A stretch of DNA of 20,950 nt from an uncultured Eubacteriales bacterium (GTDB lineage Bacteria; Bacillota; Clostridia; Lachnospirales; Anaerotignaceae). The stretch spans positions 1-20,950 of the forward strand of contig URLB01000014.1 in the NCBI GenBank assembly GCA_900548595.1, written 5' to 3'. Of this stretch, positions 7,913-15,561 are shown in pieces (positions within the stretch are counted from its first letter, which is position 1; each line of letters opens with the position of its first letter). A program made the translations under genes and the position numbers. The notes under the pieces are model-generated. The model was not told the DNA's origin. It searched no databases and worked only from the letters and a program-made list of their open reading frames with translations.

Positions 7913-9307
7913 CTAAAATCTAAAATACAGAAACGGATCGTCAAATCCGCGATACATACAGTAAACGCTTGCAATAAAGATTATAACAATCAATATGTAT
8001 ATAACTTTTCGCTGCTTTATTTTTCTTAATAAATTGTACGGCAGTTTTGTTGATAATAAAAATCCGGCAATAAAGAACGGATAGTACATTCCGAGATATT
8101 TTAAATAGTCGTGTTTGAATACCGACCATACTCCCTGTCCGAAGAAGGGAAACAGTCTGGTGAAAAAAATACCTAATTGACCTATATCATCTATAGCAAA
8201 TATTGCCCATGTAATCGGTATAAGCAGAAGCATATACAAATGACCTATAACAGGTCTTTCTCTTAAAAATTTTCCGGTAAATAATTTTTCCGTAAGTATA
8301 ATTATGAACAGGACAAGTCCCCAAAGTAAAAAGTTATATCCTGCGCCATGCCATATACCTGTCAGAAGCCATACGATGAAAAGATTCCTTATTGTACAAA
8401 GCGTGCCTTTTCTATTTCCTCCCAACGGTATATAAACGTATTCCCTAAACCACGAACCGAGAGTTATATGCCATCTCTGCCAGAATTCCGTCATTGTTAA
8501 ACTTAAATACGGGTGTTTAAAATTTTGCGGCAGTTTAAATCCGAGCATCTTTCCCAAACCGATAGCCATAAGGGAATATCCCCAGAAATCGAAATATATT
8601 TGGAAAGAAAATGCAAATACAGCCATCCATGCAAGAGGAGTTGAAATACTTTCAAAACCGATTGCACATGTCTGAGACCACAGCTTTCCTATCGGATTGG
8701 CAAGAAGAACTTTTAATCCGAGACCGAATATAAATGTACATATTCCGTCAATAATCATAGACTTTGTTATTCTTCTGCGATACAGTTTATCTTTTACACG
8801 GTCATATGTTACGATGGGGCCCGCGATAAGCTGCTCGAACATGGAGATATAAACTGTGTATCTCAGTAAACTTTTTTCCGCGGTTACTTTTCCCCTGTAT
8901 ACGTCCGTAATATAAGATATCCCCTGAAATGTATAGAAAGATATACCTATCGGAAGAACAATATTTTTTGTAAAAGTAAATGCGGCGTTATATTTTTCTA
9001 TTTCTCCCAAAACAAAGCCCATATACTTAAATGTAAACAGACTTATCAAATGAAATATAATTCCGATTAAAAGAAACATTCTCTTAAATTTCGGATATTT
9101 TTCAATACACAGTGCGGCTACAAAATCGACAAGCATGCTTATTATAAAAATTATGAAATGCTCCGGATTATTTATCGTTCCGATAAAATAAAAACACAGG
9201 CTTCCTAAGAGAAGTACGGCGTTTCTAAATGTCCTCGGAGCGGAATAATAACAAATAAAAAATATCGGAATAAATATAAAAATAAATTGTAAGCTGCTGA
9301 ATACCAT
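7913..9307 (-). CDS. MBOAT family membrane-bound O-acyltransferase (AlgI/PatA-like)
   Basis: A 464-residue polytopic membrane protein with many hydrophobic segments from the N-terminus onward. The AlgI/DltB-type signatures are present: PIGISFYTFQGISYITD at about 119-135, FDFWGYSLMAIGLG at 239-252, the FWQRWHITLGSWFREY block with His280, and the catalytic-type His320 in TGIWHGAGYNFLLWG. The family transfers acyl groups from a cytoplasmic donor across the membrane to extracytoplasmic glycans or teichoic acids. The absence of dltA/dltC neighbours and the presence of a downstream SGNH gene argue for polysaccharide O-acylation rather than D-alanylation. AAAGGA lies about 11 bases before the ATG at 9307. 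I could not identify a convincing promoter in the AT-rich DNA upstream. Confidence 0.92.
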   Translation of the reverse strand: MVFSSLQFIFIFIPIFFICYYSAPRTFRNAVLLLGSLCFYFIGTINNPEHFIIFIISMLVDFVAALCIEKYPKFKRMFLLIGIIFHLISLFTFKYMGFVLGEIEKYNAAFTFTKNIVLPIGISFYTFQGISYITDVYRGKVTAEKSLLRYTVYISMFEQLIAGPIVTYDRVKDKLYRRRITKSMIIDGICTFIFGLGLKVLLANPIGKLWSQTCAIGFESISTPLAWMAVFAFSFQIYFDFWGYSLMAIGLGKMLGFKLPQNFKHPYLSLTMTEFWQRWHITLGSWFREYVYIPLGGNRKGTLCTIRNLFIVWLLTGIWHGAGYNFLLWGLVLFIIILTEKLFTGKFLRERPVIGHLYMLLLIPITWAIFAIDDIGQLGIFFTRLFPFFGQGVWSVFKHDYLKYLGMYYPFFIAGFLLSTKLPYNLLRKIKQRKVIYILIVIIFIASVYCMYRGFDDPFLYFRF

Positions 9308-9829
9308 TGTTATATACGTCCTTTTATTTATACTAATTTATAGACACAAAAATGTAAGAAAAAGTTTCCAAAAAACAGATATAAATACAAATTTTATATT
9401 AAAAGACTTATATTATTTTAAATTGCGTTATAATTAAACCGAAAAGTTGACATAATCAAAGATAAATTTACATAATTATTATAACACACAGACTCTGAAT
9501 TTGAATATGATAGATTTTGTCAGTTGATGATATATTATAACGCTAATACATGGGTTTGTCAGTATTTTTCAGCTTTTTGACAGATGATTTTATAAAAAAA
9601 ATTAAATGTATAATTATTGTAAAAATAGTGAAATTATAGATAACATAATTTAAATACTTTTGTAATAGATGAGACATATATGCAAATATAACTAAAGCGT
9701 AAGTATATCACAAAATACGATGGCTTATGCTGCAATAAAAATATAAGAATTTATTAAGTAATAAGATAAATAAAATTTAAGGTTTACTTGCTATTATTTA
9801 TAAAGTCAAAAAACAGAAGGAGGAATTAT
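9308..9829. other. AT-rich intergenic region between divergent genes
   Basis: About 520 bases without a credible coding region, very AT-rich, between the divergent MBOAT and lipoprotein genes. It holds one promoter-like pair on the plus strand (listed separately), a direct repeat TTTGTCAGT at 9516-9524 and 9555-9563, and a nearby inverted partner TTTGACA at 9576-9582, which could be operator-like but is short enough to be chance. I see no tRNA, insertion-sequence remnant or strong terminator here. Confidence 0.6.
9447..9476 (+). promoter_or_regulatory. Candidate sigma-A promoter upstream of the lipoprotein gene
   Basis: TTGACA (9447-9452, perfect -35) is followed after 18 bases by CATAAT (9471-9476, five of six matches to -10). 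It points toward the lipoprotein gene but lies about 350 bases before its ATG, which would give a long leader. In such AT-rich DNA chance matches are frequent, though a full TTGACA is less so. Confidence 0.4.
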
Positions 9830-10315
9830 ATGAAAAAAATAATTATTGCGGTTATGTCGGTATTGATTTTTACATTAACGGCGTGTGGAACAGGCAATGA
9901 GAAAGATAAAATATCAGAAGAAATAGGAATTGATATATCAGACGGAGGTATCGTTTACGACAATGATACGCACAGCGGAAACGGCGATGGTACAAAATGC
10001 GTTATATTTGAGTTCGATAATGATGAAGTTTTCGATAAAATAGAGAATAATGCAAATTGGAATAAATTGCCGTTTGATGAAACTGTTGAAACGCTTGTCT
10101 ATGGCATATCCAATGAAAATGAAAGCATAGGTCCATATCTTACTGATGAAGACGGGAACCGTATGATACCGAAAATAGAAAACGGATATTATTTTTTTAA
10201 AGACAGGCAAGCTGATAAAGATAAAGAAATTTTGGATCGATATTCGTTTAACTTTACCGTAGCTGTCTATGACAATGATAATAATAAAATGTATTTCTGC
10301 GAACTTGATACATAA
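9830..10315 (+). CDS. Small putative lipoprotein of unknown function
   Basis: A 161-residue protein with a classical lipoprotein signal: Lys-Lys at positions 2-3, a hydrophobic core and a lipobox TLTAC with the lipidated cysteine at residue 19. It should therefore be anchored to the outer face of the membrane. The mature part is acidic and rich in Asp, Asn and Glu, with no catalytic motif that I recognise. An excellent ribosome binding site AAGGAGG (9817-9823) lies six bases from the ATG at 9830, which decides this start over the in-frame TTG at 9788. It stands alone, with a long AT-rich leader upstream and only a weak 6-bp hairpin (10320-10343) downstream. I do not recognise the family. Confidence 0.8.
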   Translation: MKKIIIAVMSVLIFTLTACGTGNEKDKISEEIGIDISDGGIVYDNDTHSGNGDGTKCVIFEFDNDEVFDKIENNANWNKLPFDETVETLVYGISNENESIGPYLTDEDGNRMIPKIENGYYFFKDRQADKDKEILDRYSFNFTVAVYDNDNNKMYFCELDT

Positions 10316-10350
10316 AATTAACATCGTAGCATAAAATGATGTTTCCTTAT

Positions 10351-10380
10351 TTGACATATATACAATAATATTAACATTAT
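10351..10380 (+). promoter_or_regulatory. Candidate promoter for the 126-residue orphan gene
   Basis: TTGACA (10351-10356) with CATTAT (10375-10380) 18 bases downstream, about 100 bases before the ATG at 10486. The -35 is perfect and the -10 matches four of six. Between this and the gene lies a hairpin TCATTTCG/CGAAATGA (10409-10416 with 10426-10433, nine-base loop) without a T tract, whose role is unclear. Confidence 0.35.
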
Positions 10381-10485
10381 TTTTGTCATTTAATTAATTT
10401 AAAAACTTTCATTTCGTAAAAACAGCGAAATGAGAAATGCTTATAAATTATGAGCAATCCAAAAACGGAATATGAAGGTGATAAA

Positions 10486-10866
10486 ATGATTAGAGAGCTA
10501 ATGTATATTGAACTGAAAACAGGGTATTCAGACGACGGTCCGGCATGGATTGGGTATGTAAAAACTTCAAAAACTAAGAAAACAATTTATTTTAATGATC
10601 ATGCTTTTCAGAAAAGTATCGGCAACTATTCAAACTATTTAGATATTGAGAACGGAGACGAATATTGGATTTCCGGATTGAAAAAGAAAGAGAGTAACCG
10701 TCATTGGGCCGGACATGGGAAAATCAGAATTGACCGTAGAGCCGTTAATGACTATCTTGCGTTGATTGAGGAAAAGGAATTACCGTTAAATATATTTGAA
10801 ATTATTGATATTAAAGACGTTTTTCCGATTGAAAGAGTAAATAAACTATTAAATAGAAAAGAATAA
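10486..10866 (+). CDS. Conserved-looking small protein of unknown function
   Basis: A 126-residue soluble protein without signal peptide or membrane segment. It begins MIRELMYIELKTGYSDDGPAWIG (read as two halves) and contains KTIYFNDHAFQKS, then GDEYWISGLKK and RHWAGHGKIRIDRRAVNDYL. I recall short bacterial proteins with this same layout (IELK.GYSD.GPAWIG, then EYW.SG.KK, then HWAG.GKI.ID), widespread but without known function and sometimes carrying misleading enzyme names; this is memory, not a search. GAAGGTG (10474-10480) sits five bases before ATG 10486; an upstream in-frame ATG at 10450 lacks a site. The many aromatic and charged residues suggest a compact globular domain. A weak AT-rich hairpin (10864-10889) follows. 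Confidence 0.75.
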   Translation: MIRELMYIELKTGYSDDGPAWIGYVKTSKTKKTIYFNDHAFQKSIGNYSNYLDIENGDEYWISGLKKKESNRHWAGHGKIRIDRRAVNDYLALIEEKELPLNIFEIIDIKDVFPIERVNKLLNRKE

Positions 10867-10979
10867 AAACACTCCAGTTTTAGTTTTTACCATTTTTTGT
10901 TTTAATCAAAGTATAGGAAATTGACGAAGTTGTTGCCTTTAAGTCCCAATGGGTAAAAATGTAGAATATCAATAACAGC

Positions 10980-11008
10980 TTGACTGTAAGACCTGTTTTT
11001 AATATAAT
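10980..11008 (+). promoter_or_regulatory. Sigma-A promoter of the yicC-remA-gmk-rpoZ operon
   Basis: TTGACT (10980-10985) and a perfect TATAAT (11003-11008) are separated by exactly 17 bases, about 52 bases before the yicC ATG. This is the best vegetative promoter in the window and fits a constitutively expressed housekeeping operon. Confidence 0.85.
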
Positions 11009-11060
11009 ATTAAGTTAGTAAAAGTAGGTCTATTATGTTATTATATAAGGGTGAACAGCT

Positions 11061-11939
11061 ATGGTTAAAAGTATGACCGGGTACGGACGATGTGAAAACG
11101 AGGCTGAAGGACGAAAATTCAGCGTGGAGATAAAATCCGTTAACCACAGATATAACGATATTTCTATACGTCTTCCGAGAACTATGAATTATTTGGAAGA
11201 TAAAATAAGAAAAACACTTATGAAAAAAATAATGAGGGGAAAGACGGACGTATATATTAATTTTGAATCGTTTGCAGACGACGACGTTAATATAAAGGTA
11301 AATGACGCCCTTGCGTCGGCTTACTGCGAAAAGCTTAATTACCTCCGTACAAAGTATGGTCTTACATGTGTTGACACGCTTGACCTCGTTGCAAAATTTC
11401 CCGATGTTATAACTGTTGAAAAAGTACAGGATGATGAAGACGCAATATGGAATATACTATTGCCTGCACTGGAAGGAGCGCTGGATAATTTTATATCTAT
11501 GCGAGAGGTTGAAGGAGAAGCGCTGAAAGAAGACATACTTAATAAAGCCGCAATAATAGAAAACTATGTTAAAGAAATAAGGGAAAGAGCTCCTTTGGTT
11601 GCAGAAGACTACAGAAACAGGCTGGAAGCAAGGCTTGCCGAACTTCTGGGAGATACAAGCTTTGATGAACAGCGAATACTTACAGAGGTTACCGTATTTG
11701 CAGACAGGGCATGTATAGACGAGGAGATAACAAGGCTTACAAGTCATATAAGCCAGTTGAGGGATATATTTAAAAAGAACGAGCCTATAGGCAGAAAGCT
11801 TGATTTCCTTATACAGGAGATGAATAGGGAGGCAAACACCATAGCTTCTAAATCCAATGACATAAAGATTACTCAAACAACGATAGACCTAAAGAGCGAG
11901 ATAGAAAAAATCCGCGAACAGATACAGAACATAGAATAA
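11061..11939 (+). CDS. yicC: YicC family endoribonuclease
   Basis: A 292-residue YicC/YloC family protein. The N-terminal domain opens with the family signature KSMTGYGR and continues with FSVEIKSVNHRYNDI; the C-terminal DUF1732 region is clear from DEQRILTEVTVFADR, then CIDEEITRLTSHI and GRKLDFLIQEMNREANTI at about residues 200-270. Length is normal. Members are endoribonucleases reported to act on structured RNAs, including small regulatory RNAs in E. coli. A site AAGGGTG (11047-11053) precedes the ATG. It is the first gene behind the promoter at 10980 and sits next to remA and gmk, the same order as in Bacillus. Confidence 0.93.
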   Translation: MVKSMTGYGRCENEAEGRKFSVEIKSVNHRYNDISIRLPRTMNYLEDKIRKTLMKKIMRGKTDVYINFESFADDDVNIKVNDALASAYCEKLNYLRTKYGLTCVDTLDLVAKFPDVITVEKVQDDEDAIWNILLPALEGALDNFISMREVEGEALKEDILNKAAIIENYVKEIRERAPLVAEDYRNRLEARLAELLGDTSFDEQRILTEVTVFADRACIDEEITRLTSHISQLRDIFKKNEPIGRKLDFLIQEMNREANTIASKSNDIKITQTTIDLKSEIEKIREQIQNIE

Positions 11940-11950
11940 GGAGTCTCTAA

Positions 11951-12214
11951 ATGAGAAATTCAGGTTTTATTAATATCGGATATGGCAATATTGTTGCGTC
12001 GGGACGCATAATAGCCATTGTATCGCCGGAGGCGGCGCCGGTTAAAAGGCTTGTCCAGGAAGCCAAAGCAGAAGGCAATATAATAGACGCAACCTGCGGA
12101 AGAAAGACAAGGGCGGTCATTATATGCGACAGCGGACATGTTGTTTTGTCTGCGCTTATGACCGATACTATACTCATGAGACTTCAGAATTTTAAAGATA
12201 CGGAAGATGAATAG
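11951..12214 (+). CDS. remA: RemA-family DNA-binding regulator
   Basis: An 87-residue protein of the RemA family (DUF370). The conserved core is plain: FINIGYGNIVASGRIIAIVSPE in two halves, then PVKRLV, then IIDATCGRKTRAVIICDSGHVVLSA. In B. subtilis RemA is a ring-forming DNA-binding activator of biofilm matrix and osmoprotection genes; the target genes in this organism are unknown. The ribosome binding site AAGGAG (11938-11943) overlaps the yicC stop codon, so the two genes are coupled. The gene order yicC-remA-gmk-rpoZ is a Firmicutes hallmark and supports the assignment. Confidence 0.93.
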   Translation: MRNSGFINIGYGNIVASGRIIAIVSPEAAPVKRLVQEAKAEGNIIDATCGRKTRAVIICDSGHVVLSALMTDTILMRLQNFKDTEDE

Positions 12215-12225
12215 GAGCATTAATT

Positions 12226-12837
12226 ATGGGAAAAGGGGTTTTGCTTATTATTTCCGGCCCTTCCGGTTCGGGAAAAGGAACTATTGTAGAAAGGCTTGTT
12301 TCCGACTTGGGTTACTCTGTATCCATATCGGCTACCACAAGGAGTCCAAGACCTAATGAAAAGGACGGAGTACATTATTTTTTCAATACGGTAGAAAGTT
12401 TTGAAAAGATGATTGAAAACGGAGAATTGCTGGAGCATGCAAAGTTTTGTGATAACTACTACGGAACACCGAAGAAGTATGTTGAGGAACAGCTTGAGAA
12501 CGGAAAAAATATAATACTTGAAATAGAGGTGCAGGGCGCGCTTCAGGTTAAGAAGAAATATAACGACGCGGTTCTTATATTTACAATGCCGCCTACATTG
12601 ACGGAACTGAGAAACCGTCTTGAAAACCGCGGTACAGAAGATAAGGAAACTATAGATAAACGTATTAAACGCGCGGAAGAGGAATTGGAGTATCTTCCCG
12701 ACTATGATTATCTTGTTATAAACGATACGGTAAAAGAGGCTGTAAATGACATAGACTGTATCGTTAAGGCCGAAAGAATGAAATGCAACCGAAACCCGGA
12801 ATTAAAAAACAAATTTAAAGGAGATGTTTGTAAATGA
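12226..12837 (+). CDS. gmk: Guanylate kinase
   Basis: A 203-residue guanylate kinase that converts GMP to GDP with ATP, in the cytoplasm, for GTP and dGTP supply. The P-loop GPSGSGKGT is at residues 11-19. The GMP-binding segment with SATTRSPRPNEKDGVHYFF (about 35-53) and the following YYGTPKKYVEE, plus the strand NIILEIEVQGALQVK, are standard. Length is normal. An AGGAG motif overlaps the remA stop. The last four bases (ATGA, 12834-12837) are shared with rpoZ. Confidence 0.97.
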   Translation: MGKGVLLIISGPSGSGKGTIVERLVSDLGYSVSISATTRSPRPNEKDGVHYFFNTVESFEKMIENGELLEHAKFCDNYYGTPKKYVEEQLENGKNIILEIEVQGALQVKKKYNDAVLIFTMPPTLTELRNRLENRGTEDKETIDKRIKRAEEELEYLPDYDYLVINDTVKEAVNDIDCIVKAERMKCNRNPELKNKFKGDVCK

Positions 12838-13148
12838 TCCATCCTTCATACACAGAACTTCTTGACGTATTAAGCGGACAGGAAGACCTTGATAACTCTA
12901 TGTTGAGCAGATATACAATAATAATAGCGGCGGCTAAAAGAGCAAGACAGATTGTCGATGGCAGCGAACCGCTTATAAGCAATATAAAGGTTGATAAACC
13001 CGTATCTATTGCGGTTAATGAACTTTATGATTCAAAAATAAAGATTTTTGCGCATAATCCTGACGAAGAAGAGGCAAGAGCAAGAGAGGAACAGGAACAT
13101 CAGGAACTTTCCGAAATAAGCCTTGACAACTACGGAAGCGAAGAATAA
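12834..13148 (+). CDS. rpoZ: RNA polymerase omega subunit
   Basis: A 104-residue omega subunit, which helps fold and assemble the beta-prime subunit of RNA polymerase. The N-terminal part begins IHPSYTELL and has the typical SRYTIIIAAAKRARQIVDG helix (about residues 22-40), followed by a PVSIAVNEL segment. The C-terminal tail is acidic (Glu-rich from about residue 80), as often seen. Start overlaps gmk by ATGA. A strong terminator follows, so it ends the operon. Confidence 0.93.
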   Translation: MIHPSYTELLDVLSGQEDLDNSMLSRYTIIIAAAKRARQIVDGSEPLISNIKVDKPVSIAVNELYDSKIKIFAHNPDEEEARAREEQEHQELSEISLDNYGSEE

Positions 13149-13164
13149 TTTTAAAAATGTTTCG

Positions 13165-13196
13165 GCGTGCCTTATCGGTTTTGGCACGCCTTTTTG
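13165..13196 (+). terminator. Rho-independent terminator after rpoZ
   Basis: A perfect 8-bp GC-rich stem (GGCGTGCC at 13165-13172 with GGCACGCC at 13184-13191), an 11-base loop and five T. It separates the yicC-rpoZ operon from priA, although the short gap to priA suggests that read-through also supplies priA. Confidence 0.9.
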
Positions 13197-13212
13197 ATAT
13201 TGAGGTGTTTTT

Positions 13213-15423
13213 ATGTTTGCTCAGGTAATACTAAGCATATCTCATGCGGATATAGATAGGGTTTTTGATTATGCTGTTCCCGAAAATATGTGCGGACAAG
13301 TAAAAATCGGAATGAGGGTAAGGGTTCCTTTCGGAAAAGGAAAAAACTTAAGCGAGGGATATATTGTCGGAGTTTCCGAGGATAGCCTCGTTCCGAAGGA
13401 AAAAATAAAATACATTGAACAATTGCCCGACGAATTCCCTGTGTTTTCAGAAGATATGCTGAAACTGGCAAAATGGATGAGCAAACGTTATTTTGCAACG
13501 CTTTCAAAATGTTTGCAGACAATTATTCCCGGAGGGATAAAGGACAAAACAGATTATTATGTCGGCGTAAAATATGTACGACCCTCGGATAAATTTAACG
13601 AGTTTATAGGACGATATGACGGAGATAAAAGGAAAGAAAGACAGGCAGCCGTTATAGACTTTATAAATAAAAACGGAGAAACTCCTTTATCGGAACTGAA
13701 AAAATGTATATCGGGTTCGGAGTATGCCATAAAAGCGCTGAAAAATGTCGGATGCATAGAGATTTATACGAAAAAAACTCTTGCGAAAACTTATAGTTCC
13801 GTACTAAGAGAAAACAGCAGCCGTGTAATGTTGAATGATGAGCAATGCGCGGTTATCAGAGAATGGGAAGATGAGATAAACGGAGCGAGAAGACCGGTTA
13901 TTATCCATGGTATTACGGGAAGCGGAAAAACGGAAATATATATAAGAATAATAGAAAAGGTAATTTCAGAAGGGAAACAGGCGATAGTACTTGTTCCGGA
14001 AATATCGCTGACGCCTCAAATGACGGGCAGATTTATGAGCAGATTCGGAGATATGGCTGCTGTAAGCCACAGCAAAATGAATTACAGAGAAAGATTCAAT
14101 TGCTGGAAGAGGGCGCAGGACGGAGACGTATCTATTGTTATAGGCCCCAGATCGGCGTTGTTTATGCCGTTTTCAAACCTCGGAATTGTTATTGTTGACG
14201 AAGAACATGAAAAGAGTTATATATCGGAAACGGCGCCTGCCTATGACGCTGTTGAAACAGCGGAAATGCTCTGCAAAATAACAGGGGCTTCTCTTGTTAT
14301 GGGAACCGCAACGCCTTCCGTAAGAAGTTATTACAGAGCGGAAAAAGGAGAAATAAGATATACAAGCCTAAAAAAAAGAGCTAGGGACGGAAGCAAAGAG
14401 CCTGTTATGGAAATCTCAGACATGAGAAAAGAACTGGAAGAAGGCAACAGAAGCATGTTTAGCCGCTCTCTGTATTCAGCCGTTAAAACAGCCCTTGACA
14501 GCAAAACGCAGGTAATGCTTTTTATGAACAGAAGAGGATACTCTACATTCGTATCATGCAGAAGCTGCGGATATGTCATGAAGTGCGAACACTGCGACGT
14601 TTCATATAAATACCATTCTTCAAACGGAAAGCTGGTATGTCATTACTGTGGTAAAACAATTGACAGACCTGCTGAATGTCCCGTATGCGGTTCAAAAAGG
14701 ATACGCTATTTCGGAGGGGGAACGCAGAAGGTTGAGGAAGAAATTAAAAAACTTTTTCCGAAGGCGAGAACAATAAGAATGGATACGGATACCGTAAGTG
14801 GAAAAAACGGATATACGGAAATCCTTAATAAATTTGCAACAGGTGAGGCGGATATACTTGTAGGAACGCAGATGATAGCAAAAGGACATGATTTTCCCAA
14901 TGTTTCCGTAGTCGGAATACTTGCCGCAGACCTATCTATTAACACAGGGGATTATGACGGAGCCGAAAAAACGTTTCAGCTGATAACTCAGGTGGCAGGC
15001 AGAGCCGGAAGAGGAAATGTCGACGGAAAGGTTATTGTTCAGACCTATGAACCGGATAATTCCGCAATACAGTATGCCGTGAAAGGGGACGGCGACGGTT
15101 TCTACAGGGAAGAGCTTATATTCAGAAAACAGATGGGTTATCCGCCATGTACAAGGTTTGCGGTCATGGAACTAAACGGACTTGATGAAAAGGCGGTTAT
15201 CGAATGTTCACATGCGCTTGCAGATGATTTAAAGTCCTATGAAGTAGACGTCTTGGGTCCTGTTCCGCAGTATATATCCAAAATAAAAGACGAATACCGA
15301 TGGATAATAACCGTAAGGGGAAAATCATCGGGAGAGCCGGATAATGCTGTCGCTAAAATATATATGGCAAGAAGACATGAGTTTGAAAATAGGGGAGTCT
15401 ATATTAATCCAAGAATTATATAA
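13213..15423 (+). CDS. priA: Primosomal protein N' (replication restart helicase PriA)
   Basis: A 736-residue superfamily 2 DNA helicase that reloads the replisome at stalled forks. The N-terminal DNA-binding domain (residues 1-100) contains FDYAVPE and GMRVRVPFGK. Helicase motifs follow: Walker A GITGSGKT (233-240), the DEEH box (329-332), GTATPS near 365 and the motif with QVAGRAGRG near 595. The cysteine-rich insert carries eight cysteines (449, 452, 458, 461, 476, 479, 489, 492) that bind two zinc ions, all intact. GAGGTG (13202-13207) precedes the ATG. In Bacillus priA follows coaBC; here it follows rpoZ directly and coaBC comes after it. Confidence 0.96.
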   Translation: MFAQVILSISHADIDRVFDYAVPENMCGQVKIGMRVRVPFGKGKNLSEGYIVGVSEDSLVPKEKIKYIEQLPDEFPVFSEDMLKLAKWMSKRYFATLSKCLQTIIPGGIKDKTDYYVGVKYVRPSDKFNEFIGRYDGDKRKERQAAVIDFINKNGETPLSELKKCISGSEYAIKALKNVGCIEIYTKKTLAKTYSSVLRENSSRVMLNDEQCAVIREWEDEINGARRPVIIHGITGSGKTEIYIRIIEKVISEGKQAIVLVPEISLTPQMTGRFMSRFGDMAAVSHSKMNYRERFNCWKRAQDGDVSIVIGPRSALFMPFSNLGIVIVDEEHEKSYISETAPAYDAVETAEMLCKITGASLVMGTATPSVRSYYRAEKGEIRYTSLKKRARDGSKEPVMEISDMRKELEEGNRSMFSRSLYSAVKTALDSKTQVMLFMNRRGYSTFVSCRSCGYVMKCEHCDVSYKYHSSNGKLVCHYCGKTIDRPAECPVCGSKRIRYFGGGTQKVEEEIKKLFPKARTIRMDTDTVSGKNGYTEILNKFATGEADILVGTQMIAKGHDFPNVSVVGILAADLSINTGDYDGAEKTFQLITQVAGRAGRGNVDGKVIVQTYEPDNSAIQYAVKGDGDGFYREELIFRKQMGYPPCTRFAVMELNGLDEKAVIECSHALADDLKSYEVDVLGPVPQYISKIKDEYRWIITVRGKSSGEPDNAVAKIYMARRHEFENRGVYINPRII

Positions 15424-15436
15424 AATATGACGAATG

Positions 15437-15474
15437 AAATGGGATTTAAATAAATTTTTAAATCCTATTTTTTT
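15437..15474 (+). terminator. Rho-independent terminator after priA
   Basis: A 14-bp AT-rich stem (15437-15450 with 15457-15470, one G-T pair) centred on GGATTTAAA/TTTAAATCC, with a six-base loop and a T run through 15474. It starts 13 bases after the priA stop and makes the following promoter necessary for coaBC. Confidence 0.85.
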
Positions 15475-15526
15475 ACAAAAAAGTTAAAGAAATTATATAG
15501 ACATTGACGAAATTTTTTTATCTGTG

Positions 15527-15555
15527 TTTACAACATAAAATAAATTTGTTATACT
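15527..15555 (+). promoter_or_regulatory. Promoter of the structured leader RNA and coaBC-coaX
   Basis: TTTACA (15527-15532, five of six) and TATACT (15550-15555, five of six) are exactly 17 bases apart. Transcription should start near 15562, about 300 bases before the coaBC ATG, so a long leader or an independent small RNA is implied. Confidence 0.75.
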
Positions 15556-15561
15556 GCGTGT

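Noticed and set aside
7913..9307. DltB (D-alanylation of teichoic acids)
   Set aside because: No dltA, dltC or dltD neighbours are present, and the partner is an SGNH protein of a different build, so a general O-acyltransferase is the safer call.
9516..9582. TTTGTCAGT direct repeats with an inverted TTTGACA as an operator
   Set aside because: Nine-base matches in very AT-rich DNA are weak evidence and no regulator gene is adjacent; noted only inside the intergenic description.
10409..10433. TCATTTCG/CGAAATGA hairpin as a terminator of the lipoprotein gene
   Set aside because: It is AT-rich, has a nine-base loop and no T tract, and lies after the likely promoter of the next gene.
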